Source of the DNA: Paenibacillus sp. MAHUQ-63
Lineage (GTDB): Bacteria > Bacillota > Bacilli > Paenibacillales > NBRC-103111
Length of the DNA: 64,000 nt
Direction of reading: 5' to 3'
NCBI RefSeq assembly: GCF_028765165.1
Contig: NZ_JARADB010000002.1
Location: forward strand, 186,001 to 250,000
Shown: positions 17,818-27,200 of the stretch, piece by piece
Layout: the number at the start of each line of letters is the position of its first letter
Position numbering within the stretch: position 1 is the first letter of the stretch
Notes under the pieces: generated by a model
Database searches by the model: none
Told to the model about the DNA's origin: nothing
Seen by the model: only the letters and a program-made list of their open reading frames with translations
Translations under genes and position numbers: made by a program

Positions 17818-19038
17818 ATGGCAACCGTGTTCTTAATCATCATTTATGCGGCATTCATTAGCCTGGGAATTCCGGATTCTCTGTTGGGTTCGGCGTGGCC
17901 TGTGATGCGGTCCGACATGGGAGCTTCCTTCGGCTTCGCGGGAGTCTTGTCCATGATTGTGGCCGGAGGGACCATCGTGTCCAGCCTGCTCAGCGGGAGT
18001 CTGGTGCGTCGAATAGAGACCGGTAAAATTACGCTGATCAGCTGCTGTCTTACGGCAGGCGCTCTGCTCGGCTTCGCTATGGCGCCGTCGGTGGTCTGGC
18101 TTATCGTTGCCGCCGTTCCGCTTGGCATCGGCGGAGGGGCTATTGATGCGGCGCTTAATCATTATGTAGCTGACAATTATAAGGCTCATCACATGAACTG
18201 GCTGCACTGCTTTTGGGGAGTAGGGGCTACGATAGGGCCCATCATCATGTCATTTTATATGCAGGAACATTACTCTTGGAGAGAGGGTTATACGGCGGTA
18301 TCCATCATCCAGTTCTCACTAGCTGTCCTCTTGTTGGCTACACTTCCCCTATGGAAACGTGTTGCTGCAATCAGGAAGACGGAGCAGCCGAACAATGTGC
18401 CTCCACTAGGTGATGCCGGACCCGAACGGATAATTGAAGACAGTGCCCAACATGCTAACGTGCTCCGGATCAAAGGGGTTAAACATACGCTCTTCGCCTT
18501 CCTGTTCTATTGCGGGGTTGAATCCACGGTAGGATTGTGGGGGGCTAGCTATCTAGTCGGGGCCAAGCATATGACAGCCGAGACAGCTGCCGGGTGGATT
18601 GCATTGTATTATGGCGGCATCACACTTGGAAGGCTGGTAACCGGCTTTATTACCCTGAAAATCCACAATCGCGTGCTGATCCGGTCCGGTCAGATCATTG
18701 CCCTTGCGGGCGGTATCATGGTGCTGCTTCCTCTGCCTCAACTTTTCATGGCAGGGCTCATTTGTATCGGACTTGGGCTTGCCCCCATCTATCCCGGTCT
18801 GCTTCATGAAACGCCGGCGCGCTTCGGAAGGGAAAATTCCGCCAAGCTAATGGGATATCAGATGGCTGTCGCCTATACGGGAACCACCTTGCTGCCTCCG
18901 CTCTTCGGATGGCTGGCTGCTCGGACGGATATTGCTTTATTCCCGATTGTTGTGCTTGCTTTTACTGTTCTGATGATGATCTGTGCTGAGAAAGTAAATC
19001 GTCTTCTGAGCAAGCAAACGTATTCTGGCATCGGGTAA
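17818..19038 (+). CDS. MFS transporter, FucP/sugar-type
   Basis: Major facilitator protein of 406 residues with about 12 membrane helices. It starts FLIIIYAAFISLGIPDSLLGSAWPVM (read as IYAAFISLGIPDSLLGSAWP), and carries the helix 4-5 region GIGGGAIDAALNHYVADNY and NWLHCFWGVGATIGP, which are marks of the FucP-like sugar permease branch. AAGGAG precedes the ATG. With the ROK repressor before it, import of a monosaccharide is the simplest reading. The following DNA is decayed, so catabolic genes that once belonged to this operon may be lost. Confidence 0.87.
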   Translation: MATVFLIIIYAAFISLGIPDSLLGSAWPVMRSDMGASFGFAGVLSMIVAGGTIVSSLLSGSLVRRIETGKITLISCCLTAGALLGFAMAPSVVWLIVAAVPLGIGGGAIDAALNHYVADNYKAHHMNWLHCFWGVGATIGPIIMSFYMQEHYSWREGYTAVSIIQFSLAVLLLATLPLWKRVAAIRKTEQPNNVPPLGDAGPERIIEDSAQHANVLRIKGVKHTLFAFLFYCGVESTVGLWGASYLVGAKHMTAETAAGWIALYYGGITLGRLVTGFITLKIHNRVLIRSGQIIALAGGIMVLLPLPQLFMAGLICIGLGLAPIYPGLLHETPARFGRENSAKLMGYQMAVAYTGTTLLPPLFGWLAARTDIALFPIVVLAFTVLMMICAEKVNRLLSKQTYSGIG

Positions 19039-19123
19039 TCTCCAACGTAACGGATCCGCAGATCGGCGGTAGAGCGTTCCGATGAAAAGCCATCTCGCGG
19101 CTGCTCTCCTGCCGCCATCCATA

Positions 19124-19378
19124 CAGGCTAACACGAGTCAGTATGCGTCCATTACGTACCAGAAGCGTCTTCGTAGCTACAAGATGAAAGGAAGCATGAG
19201 TCGTAAGGGAAATTGTTACGACAACGCTTGCATTGAATCTTTTCATAGCATTTTGAAGAAAGAACTTATTTATTTAAACAAGTTCAAAACGCGGGCAGAA
19301 GCGAAATACAAGATCTTTGAATACATCACCTGTTTCTACAATGGAAAAAGAATACATTCTTCCATAGGGTACCGGACG
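19124..19378 (+). mobile_element. IS3-family transposase remnant (OrfB C-terminal part)
   Basis: In-frame translation over about 85 codons gives the end of an IS3/IS150-type DDE transposase: a damaged 'SQY.S..YQK', then SMSRKGNCYDNACIESFHSILKKE with the last catalytic Glu, and TRAEAKYKIFEYITCFYN..R.HSSIGY. The first two Asp of the DDE triad, OrfA and both terminal repeats are missing, so it cannot move. It lies between the MFS gene and the truncated aldo/keto reductase, and its insertion probably removed the N-terminal part of the latter. Confidence 0.85.
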
Positions 19379-19403
19379 ATGCTCGGCCGCATGGCGAGAG
19401 CCG

Positions 19404-19823
19404 ATGGTGCTCGACCGCCGGATGTTTGCGAACGGAACCTTCGCGCGGTTAAAGGACTCGAACAAGCGGTTATTCGTTCGCAGTATATATCTGCAGGGAT
19501 TATTCTTCAAGAATCCGGCGAGGTTGGAGGAGCGGCTCAAGCCTGCGGCGCCTTGGCTTGCCCGGCTGCAGGCCTATGCCGAACAGGAAGGCATGACCGT
19601 GGCGGAGCTTGCTTTCTCCTACGTTCACCATATGCCGGGGATTGCCAGCATCGTCTTCGGCGCAGAGTCGCCGGAGCAGGTTCACGAGAATATAGCGCTT
19701 CTGCGCACGAAGGCCATTCGGGAGCAGACGCTGCAGGAGATGGCGCTTGCGTTCGCCGAGGTGCCGGACTACGTGATCACGCCGTCCCGTTGGTGTAATT
19801 GGATGGACAAATATAGGAGGTGA
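19404..19823 (+). pseudogene. Aldo/keto reductase, C-terminal fragment
   Basis: A 139-codon frame matching the C-terminal third of an aldo/keto reductase: VLDRRMFANGTFARLK, then LFVRSIYLQGLFF, then AELAFSYVHHMPGIASIVFGAESPEQVHENIALL, given here in pieces as AELAFSYV and IVFGAESPEQVHENI. The catalytic Asp, Tyr, Lys and His parts are absent, replaced upstream by the IS3 remnant. The stop overlaps the ribosome binding site of the hisD-like gene, which shows they were once one operon. Probably not functional. Confidence 0.8.
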
Positions 19824-19825
19824 CT

Positions 19826-21114
19826 ATGGCGAAGTATGTGAAGCAGGGACAAGTTCAGGCCGGGTATACATGCATGGAAGATGCCGTCTATAAGACCGTT
19901 AGAGACGTCATACAGGACGTCGCGGCCGACCAAGATGCGGCCGTCCGCAAGCTGTCGGCGCAATTCGATCAATGGTCGCCGGAGAGCTTTTGCTTGAGCG
20001 AGGCACAAATTCAAGCAATCATCGCCCGTGTGCCGGACCGGGTCAAGGACGATATTCGCTTCGCGCAGCAGCAGGTGAGAGGATTTGTGGAGAAACAGTT
20101 CGCAACTATGCAAGACCTGGAGGTCGAGACGCTGCCCGGCGTCATCCTCGGCCATAAGCACATCCCGGTCAGCAGCGTCGGTTGCTATATTCCCGGCGGG
20201 CGCTATCCGATGGTCGCCTCCGCGCATATGAGCATCTTGACGGCGAAGGTCGCCGGCGTCCGGCGCGTCATGGCTTGCCCCCCGCCGATTAAGGGGGAGA
20301 TCCCGGCGGCGACGATTTGCGCGATGGCTTATGCCGGCGCAGACGAGATTTACGTGCTCGGAGGCATTCAGGCGATGGCCGCGATGGCGCTCGGAACGGA
20401 GACTATCGAGCCTGTCGACATGCTGGTCGGACCGGGCAACGCCTATGTCGCCGAAGCGAAGGCGCCAGCTCTTCGGCAAGGTGGGCATTGACCTGATCGC
20501 GGGTCCGACGGAGGTGCTCGTTATCGCGATCATACCGCTGATAGCGAGATGGTGGCCGTCGACCTCCTCGGGCAGGCCGAGCACGGGCCGACGTCCCCGG
20601 CGGCGCTCATTACGACCTCCGAGGCGCTTGCGCGGGAGACGCTGGTCGAGATCGAGAAGCAGCTGCTGACACTCCCGACCGCCGACGTTGCGGGTGCGGC
20701 CTGGCGGGACTATGGCACGGTGCTCGTCGTGGATAGTAAGGAGGAAGCCGTTCGGGAAGCTGACAGGCTCGCATACGAGCATGTGGAGGTGCTGACGGAG
20801 GATCCGGATTATTTCCTGGGGAATATGAAAAACTATGGCGCCTTGTTTCTCGGACCTGAAACGAATGTCACTTATGGCGATAAGGCGATTGGTACGAATC
20901 ACACGCTGCCGACCAAAGGCGCAGCCAGGTATACCGACGGCTTGTGGTAGGCAAGTTTCTGAAACCTTGCACGTACCAGCGCTGTACGGAAGAAGTGAGT
21001 CACTTGGTCGGCTCGTACGTTTCGCGGCTGTGTGAAATTGAAAATTTCATGGGCCACAAGGAACAGGCGGATCTGCGGGTACGGCGTTATGGCGGCGGGC
21101 AGCAGATGGTGTAA
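19826..21114 (+). pseudogene. hisD-like histidinol dehydrogenase family gene with three frameshifts
   Basis: A complete-length HisD-family NAD-dependent dehydrogenase (about 429 codons if repaired) broken by three one-base events: an extra G at 20461-20462 (AAG GCG CCA for expected AAG CGC CAG), a lost G after 20528 (GCGATCAT for GCGGATCAT) and a lost G after 20947 (TGGTAG for TGGGTA). After repair, all usual landmarks are there: [50 protein letters not shown] with the zinc/catalytic His, YEHVEV with Glu-His, and [11 protein letters not shown] 19826 follows AGGAGG. No other his genes are near, and the fused context with an aldo/keto reductase suggests a catabolic HisD paralogue rather than histidine synthesis. 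Sequencing error is possible. Confidence 0.82.
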
Positions 21115-21134
21115 TTCCATATGGTGAGATGAGG

Positions 21135-21177
21135 ACGACTGTTATTCCGAGAACGGGATAGCAGTCGTTATTTTTTT
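21135..21177 (+). terminator. Terminator after the hisD-like gene (copy 1)
   Basis: Arms 21135-21148 (ACGACTGTTATTCC) and 21155-21168 (GGGATAGCAGTCGT) pair over 14 positions with two G-U pairs, followed by a seven-T run. Confidence 0.8.
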
Positions 21178-21564
21178 CGTATGAAGGGTAGAAGGGCTTT
21201 CAACGAAAGCCAGGATGCACGAAATACGATCCTAACCCATCACCCGTAACTGGAATTTCTCCTTTTAAAACTTCGAAAACCCCCTCTCACTGACGCGATA
21301 ACTGGAAATTCTCCTGCTAATTCCGCCAAATTTGGCGCATGTATCCAACTAGTGTTGTTTTTAACGGGAGATATTCCAGCTATTCCTTCTGCAAGAGAGT
21401 TAGGTTGCGGAATAACGGGAGTTTTTCCATGTATCGCTTGGCGGGGGCGGAGTGACGGACGGCGATCGAAGGATTCCATGTATCGCCTAGCTGGGGCGGA
21501 GTGGCGGATGGGTAATCCGTTATGTCAGCAGACAGCCGGTGTAAATTCCATAAGGTGGTAATTA

Positions 21565-21605
21565 GACTGTTATTCCGAGAACGGGATAGCAGTCGTTATT
21601 TTTTT
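21565..21605 (+). terminator. Duplicated terminator (copy 2)
   Basis: Second copy of the same hairpin, arms 21565-21576 and 21583-21594 with the same loop GAGAAC and a T run. It has no gene of its own before it, as expected for a product of the tandem duplication. Confidence 0.7.
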
Positions 21606-21956
21606 GTATGGAGGTTGGAAGGGCTTTCAACGAAAGCCAGGATGCTCAGGAAAGGAAGGAGCTCCTTACCCGTAACTGGAATTTCTCCTTTTAAAATAAC
21701 GAAAAATCCCTCTCGCTGACGGGACAACAGGAATTTCTCCTGCTAATTCCGCCAAATTTGCTGCATTTATCCAACTGGTGTTGTTTTTAACGGGAGATAT
21801 TCCAGCTATTCCTTCTGTAAGAGAGTTTGGTTGCGGAATAACGGGAGTTTTTCCATGTATCGCCTAGCTGGGGCGGAGTGGCGGATGGGTGAGCGATGGG
21901 TTTCATCTTTAGAAGTGGAGGACGCGATACAAGCCTCTATGTTAGTTGGATTGCTT

Positions 21957-22013
21957 TTTATTGATAAAAACATAATTATATTCGGTAATTATTTATTGAT
22001 AAACGATAAATAA
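21957..22013. promoter_or_regulatory. Repeated TTTATTGATAAA boxes, candidate operator
   Basis: TTTATTGATAAA occurs at 21957-21968 and again at 21992-22003, 35 bases apart. The second copy continues into CGATAAATAAT, making an inverted repeat with ATTATTTATTG. The boxes lie 45-100 bases before the DUF2975 gene and overlap the likely promoter. The small HTH protein encoded at 22551 is the obvious candidate to bind here (inference). Confidence 0.45.
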
Positions 22014-22057
22014 TATGTTAAATTAAAAATCGAAAATAACGATGTGAGGTGGTTTTA

Positions 22058-22540
22058 ATGAAACGGGGAACAACTCTCTTTCTGAAGGCAGCGCTGGTTC
22101 TGATTGGTCTGCCGGTAATTGCGCTATGCATATTTGTAGTGCCCAAGATCGGAGAATTTGCAGCAGAATTGTATCCGGACATGGCGTATTTGAAATATCT
22201 CTTTTACATGGATTTGTATGCAACGGCGATTCCTTTTTTCTATGCGCTTTATCAAGCCTTTCAACTTTTGAACTATATCGACAAGAACAAGGCTTTCTCG
22301 GAGCTATCCGTACAGGCTTTGAAGAGCATTAAACACTGTGCCGTCGCATTCGGCATGTTGTATGTGGTAGGGATGCCGCTCCTGTATCTCCTTGCGGAGA
22401 AGGATGATGCCCCAGGTATCATCTTGATCGGATTGGTCTTGATATTCGCGTCTATGGTGATTGCCGTTTTCGCCGCTGTTCTCCAGAAGCTTCTGCAAGA
22501 AGCTATCGATATTAAATCTGAAAATGATCTGACGGTCTGA
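22058..22540 (+). CDS. DUF2975 family membrane protein
   Basis: A 160-residue integral membrane protein with four predicted helices: about 8-28, 45-66, 92-112 and 121-146. The family pattern is seen in FVVPKIGEFAAELYP, the FFYALYQAFQLLNYIDKNKAFSELSVQALKSIK loop (read as LLNYIDKNKAFSELSV) and VIAVFAAVLQKLLQEAIDIK. The role of DUF2975 proteins is unknown, but they are usually encoded next to a small Xre-type HTH gene, as here. ATG 22058 follows GTGAGGTGG. Co-transcribed with the next two genes. Confidence 0.85.
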   Translation: MKRGTTLFLKAALVLIGLPVIALCIFVVPKIGEFAAELYPDMAYLKYLFYMDLYATAIPFFYALYQAFQLLNYIDKNKAFSELSVQALKSIKHCAVAFGMLYVVGMPLLYLLAEKDDAPGIILIGLVLIFASMVIAVFAAVLQKLLQEAIDIKSENDLTV

Positions 22541-22550
22541 GGTGAGTATA

Positions 22551-22766
22551 ATGGCGATAATCATCAATGTTGACGTGATGTTGGCGAAGCGGAAAATGAG
22601 TGTAACGGAGCTATCGGAGCGGGTGGGAATTACGATGGCGAACCTGTCCGTATTGAAAAATGGAAAGGCCAAAGCCATTCGGTTTTCGACTTTAGAGGCG
22701 ATTTGTAAGGCTTTGGATTGCCAGCCTGGAGATATTTTGGAGTACAAAATGGATGAGGATGAATAG
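22551..22766 (+). CDS. Small Xre-family HTH regulator (YozG-like)
   Basis: A 71-residue DNA-binding protein that is almost wholly one helix-turn-helix domain: MLAKRKMSVTELSERVGITMANLSVLKNGKAKAIRFSTLEAICKALDCQPGDILEY, given in parts as SVTELSERVGITMANLSVLKNGK and LEAICKALDCQPGDI. It belongs to the short YozG-type group. I choose ATG 22551, since GAGGTGAG just upstream is the ribosome binding site and overlaps the earlier GTG. It begins 10 bases after the DUF2975 stop. It is likely to control its own operon. Confidence 0.88.
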   Translation: MAIIINVDVMLAKRKMSVTELSERVGITMANLSVLKNGKAKAIRFSTLEAICKALDCQPGDILEYKMDEDE

Positions 22767-22777
22767 GGGGATCGCAT

Positions 22778-24022
22778 ATGGAAATTAGCCATTTCATTAC
22801 GAGCAATATGGCCAATCCTCATGAATTGGAGCGAATGTTCAGGAAAGATCCTGAAAGTTTCAAAAAGTCATTCTCCAGCGTCTGGGAACAAAATCCGGAT
22901 TCGCAAGTTCTTGCCGTCTGGCATGAAAGACTGAATTTCAAGGAAACGAAGGCAGGGAAGACTTCTATCCTTCAAAAAGATTTCGTATCGATGGGCATAT
23001 TGGCCGTTCTGGCCGGATTGGGCAGCAGGATTCTTTTTCAATTTGCCGAACAGCAAACGATTACGCCTGTGAACCTTGTTTTTGGGATACTTCCCTTTAT
23101 TGCCGCCTTTTTTGTATACAATAACCGGGCCGGCAAGCATGTGCTGTACACTCTTGTCTCGCTGTTCCTGGTCTCCGCTTTCTATTTAAATATGCTGCCA
23201 TTAGAGCAGAAAGATAGTATTATTCTGGTTTACCTGCACCTGCCCGTTTTCTTATGGGTATTATTAGGCCTTGCATTTACGGGGAATGATTATGGCAGAG
23301 GAAGCACGAGACTTGCCTATCTGAAATTTAACGGGGAATTCTGCATCCTCTACGCCTGCATGGCTATCAGCGGAGCGCTGCTGACGGGCTTAACCATGCA
23401 GTTGTTCAGATTTGTCGGAATGGATATATCCGAGTTCTATTTTCAAAATGTCGTTGTGTTTGGCGCTGCCGCTCTCGCTGTTGTGGCTGCCTATCTGGTA
23501 TCGAGGAACCTCAAGCTTTATAAAAATATAGCGCCGTATATAGCCCGGATTTTTAGTCCTCTTGTTCTGGTGACCCTGTTGGTTTACCTAGGAACGGTGA
23601 TCTGGGTTGGGAAAAATCCGTTCCTGGACCGTGATTTCCTTCTATCCTTCAACGGCATTCTGCTAAGCGTTTTGGCCGTCACCATTTTTTCCATTACGGA
23701 AAGCGGGACGGATGAGCGAAAAAGCATTTCGGATTACATTAACTTGGCCTTGATTATTCTTGCCCTAGTCATCGACAGCGTGGCTCTGTCAGCTATCGTG
23801 TTCAGGCTTTCGTCGTATGGGATAACGCCCAACCGGCTTGCAGTGTTAGGTATCAACATCTTCATCTGGGCGAATTTAATTTGGATTATGCTCGCCTATT
23901 CGCAGTATCTGCGGAATAGAACCGGACTTTCATCGGTTCAGGATGCCGTTACGAAATATTTGCCGATTTACGGACTATGGGCGGCGATTGTTACATTTAT
24001 TTTTCCGTTAATATTTGATTAG
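22778..24022 (+). CDS. Polytopic membrane protein, DUF4153-like
   Basis: A 414-residue membrane protein with a ~70-residue soluble N-terminus and then about ten to eleven hydrophobic segments from residue 72 on. The C-terminal part, FNGILLSVLAVTIFSITE and later RLSSYGITPNRLAVLGINIFIW (read as YGITPNRLAVLGINIF), resembles DUF4153 proteins. No catalytic motif is seen. It is the third gene of the DUF2975/HTH operon, starting 11 bases after the HTH stop, and is followed by a strong terminator. Function unknown; a membrane-stress or signalling role together with DUF2975 is only a guess. Confidence 0.7.
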   Translation: MEISHFITSNMANPHELERMFRKDPESFKKSFSSVWEQNPDSQVLAVWHERLNFKETKAGKTSILQKDFVSMGILAVLAGLGSRILFQFAEQQTITPVNLVFGILPFIAAFFVYNNRAGKHVLYTLVSLFLVSAFYLNMLPLEQKDSIILVYLHLPVFLWVLLGLAFTGNDYGRGSTRLAYLKFNGEFCILYACMAISGALLTGLTMQLFRFVGMDISEFYFQNVVVFGAAALAVVAAYLVSRNLKLYKNIAPYIARIFSPLVLVTLLVYLGTVIWVGKNPFLDRDFLLSFNGILLSVLAVTIFSITESGTDERKSISDYINLALIILALVIDSVALSAIVFRLSSYGITPNRLAVLGINIFIWANLIWIMLAYSQYLRNRTGLSSVQDAVTKYLPIYGLWAAIVTFIFPLIFD

Positions 24023-24044
24023 CCAAAATGTCATTTCAGAACAG

Positions 24045-24077
24045 AGGCAGCCGATCTATGGATCGGCTGCCTTTTCT
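24045..24077 (+). terminator. Intrinsic terminator of the DUF2975 operon
   Basis: Arms AGGCAGCCGATC (24045-24056) and GATCGGCTGCCT (24061-24072) are exact complements with loop TATG, followed by TTTTCTATT. Confidence 0.88.
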
Positions 24078-24267
24078 ATTGAAGAAACTTGAGGGAATAT
24101 GCCCTTTGTATCTTATCTTTTCACACACATATACGAAATTCTGCCCATGATATCGAATTAACCGCATTATGCAGACAAGCTTCATCTGATATACTGACGG
24201 AGCACGAGAATGAAAGGGGTTTCATAGGTGTATAAGCGATAAGAAGTTAAACAAAGAAGGAGGCAGT

Positions 24268-27200
24268 ATGCTCATGTCAAAGCACAAAAAGTGGTTTCAT
24301 GCAGTTGTAGCGTGTATGATGCTTGCAGGTTTTTTTCTTTCGCCGCTCTCGTTTAAGTTAACCGCGTCGGCAGAACCGGCCATCCAACTTGCGGCGGCGC
24401 CTGCAGCGATTTATCCGTATCAACAGCCTTCGAAATATGCGGCTTCGGCCAACTATAAGTTAAAGGCTAACGGAGTCGAGATCCCGGTTGTTAAGGCGTA
24501 TAACGATTATGATTATGCGAATTTTTCGGCATCCGGGGGACCGATTACGTATGAATTGACGATTCTGAATACGGCCAAGGTTACGGAATATGCAATCACG
24601 CCTAAGAAGTTAGGGATCAAGGCCGATAAGGTCGAAGGGACAACGTTAACCTTCACGACTTCGAAGGATGAATATTTAATCGTCATGATGAATGGGCGGA
24701 CAACCAAGATTGTCATTGCGGCAGATCCGGTAGAGACGGATGTTCCTGCCTCTTCGGGAGATGGCATTTATAATGTGACGCAAGCTCCTTACCGGGTAAC
24801 AACGACAGGCGATAAAACGGGGGTAGCCGAGCGAACGGCAGCCATTCAGCAAGCAATCGACGATGCTAGCAGCTATGGGACAGCTCGTGGAAATGGCGTT
24901 CAAGGGATTGTCTACATTCCGGCGGGTGAGTACTATATCGGTAACTTGGTGCTCAAAAGCAATACAGCGCTTTATATGCAGCCGGGGGCAGCTTTCATCG
25001 GAACAGGGAAGACGGCTGACTATACGGAACATTGGTTCAAAGATTCGATGGGACGACCGGCGACTTGGTGGCTTTCTACGGCATTTGATTCCAACAATAT
25101 TAAAATTTATGGCCGCGGTACGCTAGATGGGAACGGAGCCGCACTAGCAGCAGATAAAAGCACCAACAATAAAGGGATGATAAACAATCTGGTAGTGCCA
25201 ATTGCTACTGCCAATTTCAAGATGGATGGCGTTCTCATTCGCGAATCTGCTGCGTGGGCTGTTATGCCCGTACGCTCGAACGATTTGGAATTCACCAATT
25301 TAAAAATGTTTAACAGCCTTGGTATGGGCGAAAATGACGGAATCGATATCGTTGAATCGCAAAACGCCGTCGTCAGGAACGCCATTGGCATTTCACTCGA
25401 TGATCCGTTTTCGACAAAATCATGGAAAGAAGATACCGATATTGCGTCAGGAAAAGTACCTTGGCCTGGTAAACCGGAGCCCGTCAACCATATTTTATTC
25501 GAGGACGCTATTGCTTGGACGGCGTGTTATGGCTTTAAAATAGGCCAAGGGGTTATGCAGGATCAAGAAGACATTACCTTTCGAAACGGAGTTGTGTATA
25601 AGGCTGCCGTTGGTTTCGCCATCCACCACAAATATGGAACAGGCGCAGTCCGAAATGTCACCTTTGAGGATATGGATGTCGAGGATATTAGCGGTAAAAA
25701 TGAGGATAACAGCGCTTGGATGACATTGTTTACTGTGAATGGCGGAGACATTGGTGTCGGGCCTATTGATGGGGTAACGGTAAGAAACATAACCGTTCGC
25801 GATGCCGGTGAAAGCTTTGCGAAAATCAAAGGGCAGGAAGGGGCGCCGATTACAGGGCTTACATTTGAGAATGTGTATATGCCTGGGAGCACAACGCCGG
25901 CAAAAACGCTGCATGAAATGAATTTCCTGGATAGAGAGTATCAAAGCGGTGTCACCATTAAACCCGTGCAGGAAACCGAGCCTAGACCACGAACAAATTA
26001 CGCATTAAATCAGCCGGCGGTCGCATCATCTAATGACACATCGGTAGATACGGCGCCACTGGCTTTCGACGGGAATTTAACGACGCGTTTCGGATCCAAG
26101 CGTGGAGTTGATCCGGGTTGGGTATACGTTGATTTGGGGGAAAGCAAACGAATCAATGAAGTTCAGCTCTATTGGGAGGCAGCTTACGGAACAAGCTATC
26201 AAATCCAAGTATCCGATGATGCTCAGAATTGGAGAGACGTCTACAGCACAACAAGTGGAAAAGGCGGCCTGGAGAAAATAACATTTAATGAAGCGAATGC
26301 CCGTTACGTGCGAATGTACGGTACGAAAAGAGCGACACAGTATGGATACTCGCTATGGGAATTCCAGGTTTACGGGCCAGAGGTACTAGCAGACAGTATT
26401 TCGCTTAATAAGACATCAAGTAAGATGTTAGTTGGCATGTCTGAGCAGTTGACGGCTGCGATACTTCCCGAAGATACAACAAACCAAAAGATCATCTGGA
26501 GCACAAGTAATGCCAAGGTTGCAACTGTGAACAGCCAAGGTCTCGTCACCGCGATCGGTGAGGGTACGGCTAAGATTACTGCTGTGACATGGAATGGCGA
26601 ATTAAAGGCGACTGCGGCGGTTACGGTAACGAAAATAGGTACTCCGCAATTGCAGTCTGTCATTGCCGGAGATGGGCATGCCATTATGAACTGGACGACG
26701 GTAGAAGGAGCGACGGGATATAAATTATACGCAAGCCCGATCCGCGGCTCGTATGGAGCGGAAGCAGCATCCGTCAGCGATGCCGTTTACAGCTATAAGG
26801 TTGAAGAGTTGACGAATGGCACAGCGTACTATTTTGTGGTTAAAGCCGTCTATCCGGCAGGGGAGAGCAGTGCTTCCAATGAAATAGGCGCAACTCCGCA
26901 GATTCCATTGCCTGGTGCTCCTACGCTTGCTTCAATTATTCCCGGCGATGGGCAAGCGCAGTTAAATTGGCTGCCTGTCGATGACGCAACAGGATACGTC
27001 ATTTATCAAAGCACGGCATCCGGTACCTACCAGACAGAGACAGCAACCGTAAGCAGCTCCGTCTATCGTTATGATGTTAGGAATTTGACGAATGGAACAA
27101 CCTATTATTTTATGGTGAAAGCAATGAATGGGAGCGGAGAGAGTCCTGCCTCGAATGAAATCAGCATCACGCCGGCTGCTCCGATGAAGGCTCCGGGTGC

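Larger units (their letters stand above)
21109..21893. repeat. 428-bp tandem duplication of terminator plus hairpin repeats
   Basis: The stretch after the hisD-like gene is present twice: homologous points lie 428 bases apart (for example GTTATTCCGAGAACGGGATA at 21141 and 21569, and GGGCTTTCAACGAAAGCCAG soon after each). Each unit holds a terminator hairpin and then four copies of a quasi-palindromic element of the form TAaCTGGAAnnTCTCCtGcTA, two in each orientation. The first unit also has an extra copy of the ATGTATCGC..GGGGCGGAGTG segment (21428 and 21478; third at 21856). No gene is apparent between 21115 and 22057. Confidence 0.8.

Noticed and set aside
19124..19378. Active insertion sequence
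   Set aside because: Only the last ~85 codons of OrfB are left and terminal repeats are absent.
19769..20902. Long 377-codon open frame on the minus strand across the hisD-like gene
   Set aside because: It is a mirror of the GC-rich hisD coding sequence; the protein has no family look and is Arg/His-rich as expected for an antisense frame.
19826..21114. hisD as part of a histidine biosynthesis operon
   Set aside because: No other his gene is near and the gene is joined to an aldo/keto reductase and sugar-type importer; it reads as a catabolic paralogue, and it is frameshifted.
21100..21900. CRISPR-like array in the repeated intergenic DNA
   Set aside because: Only two long copies, no regular spacers, and the short units are in opposite orientations; no cas genes.
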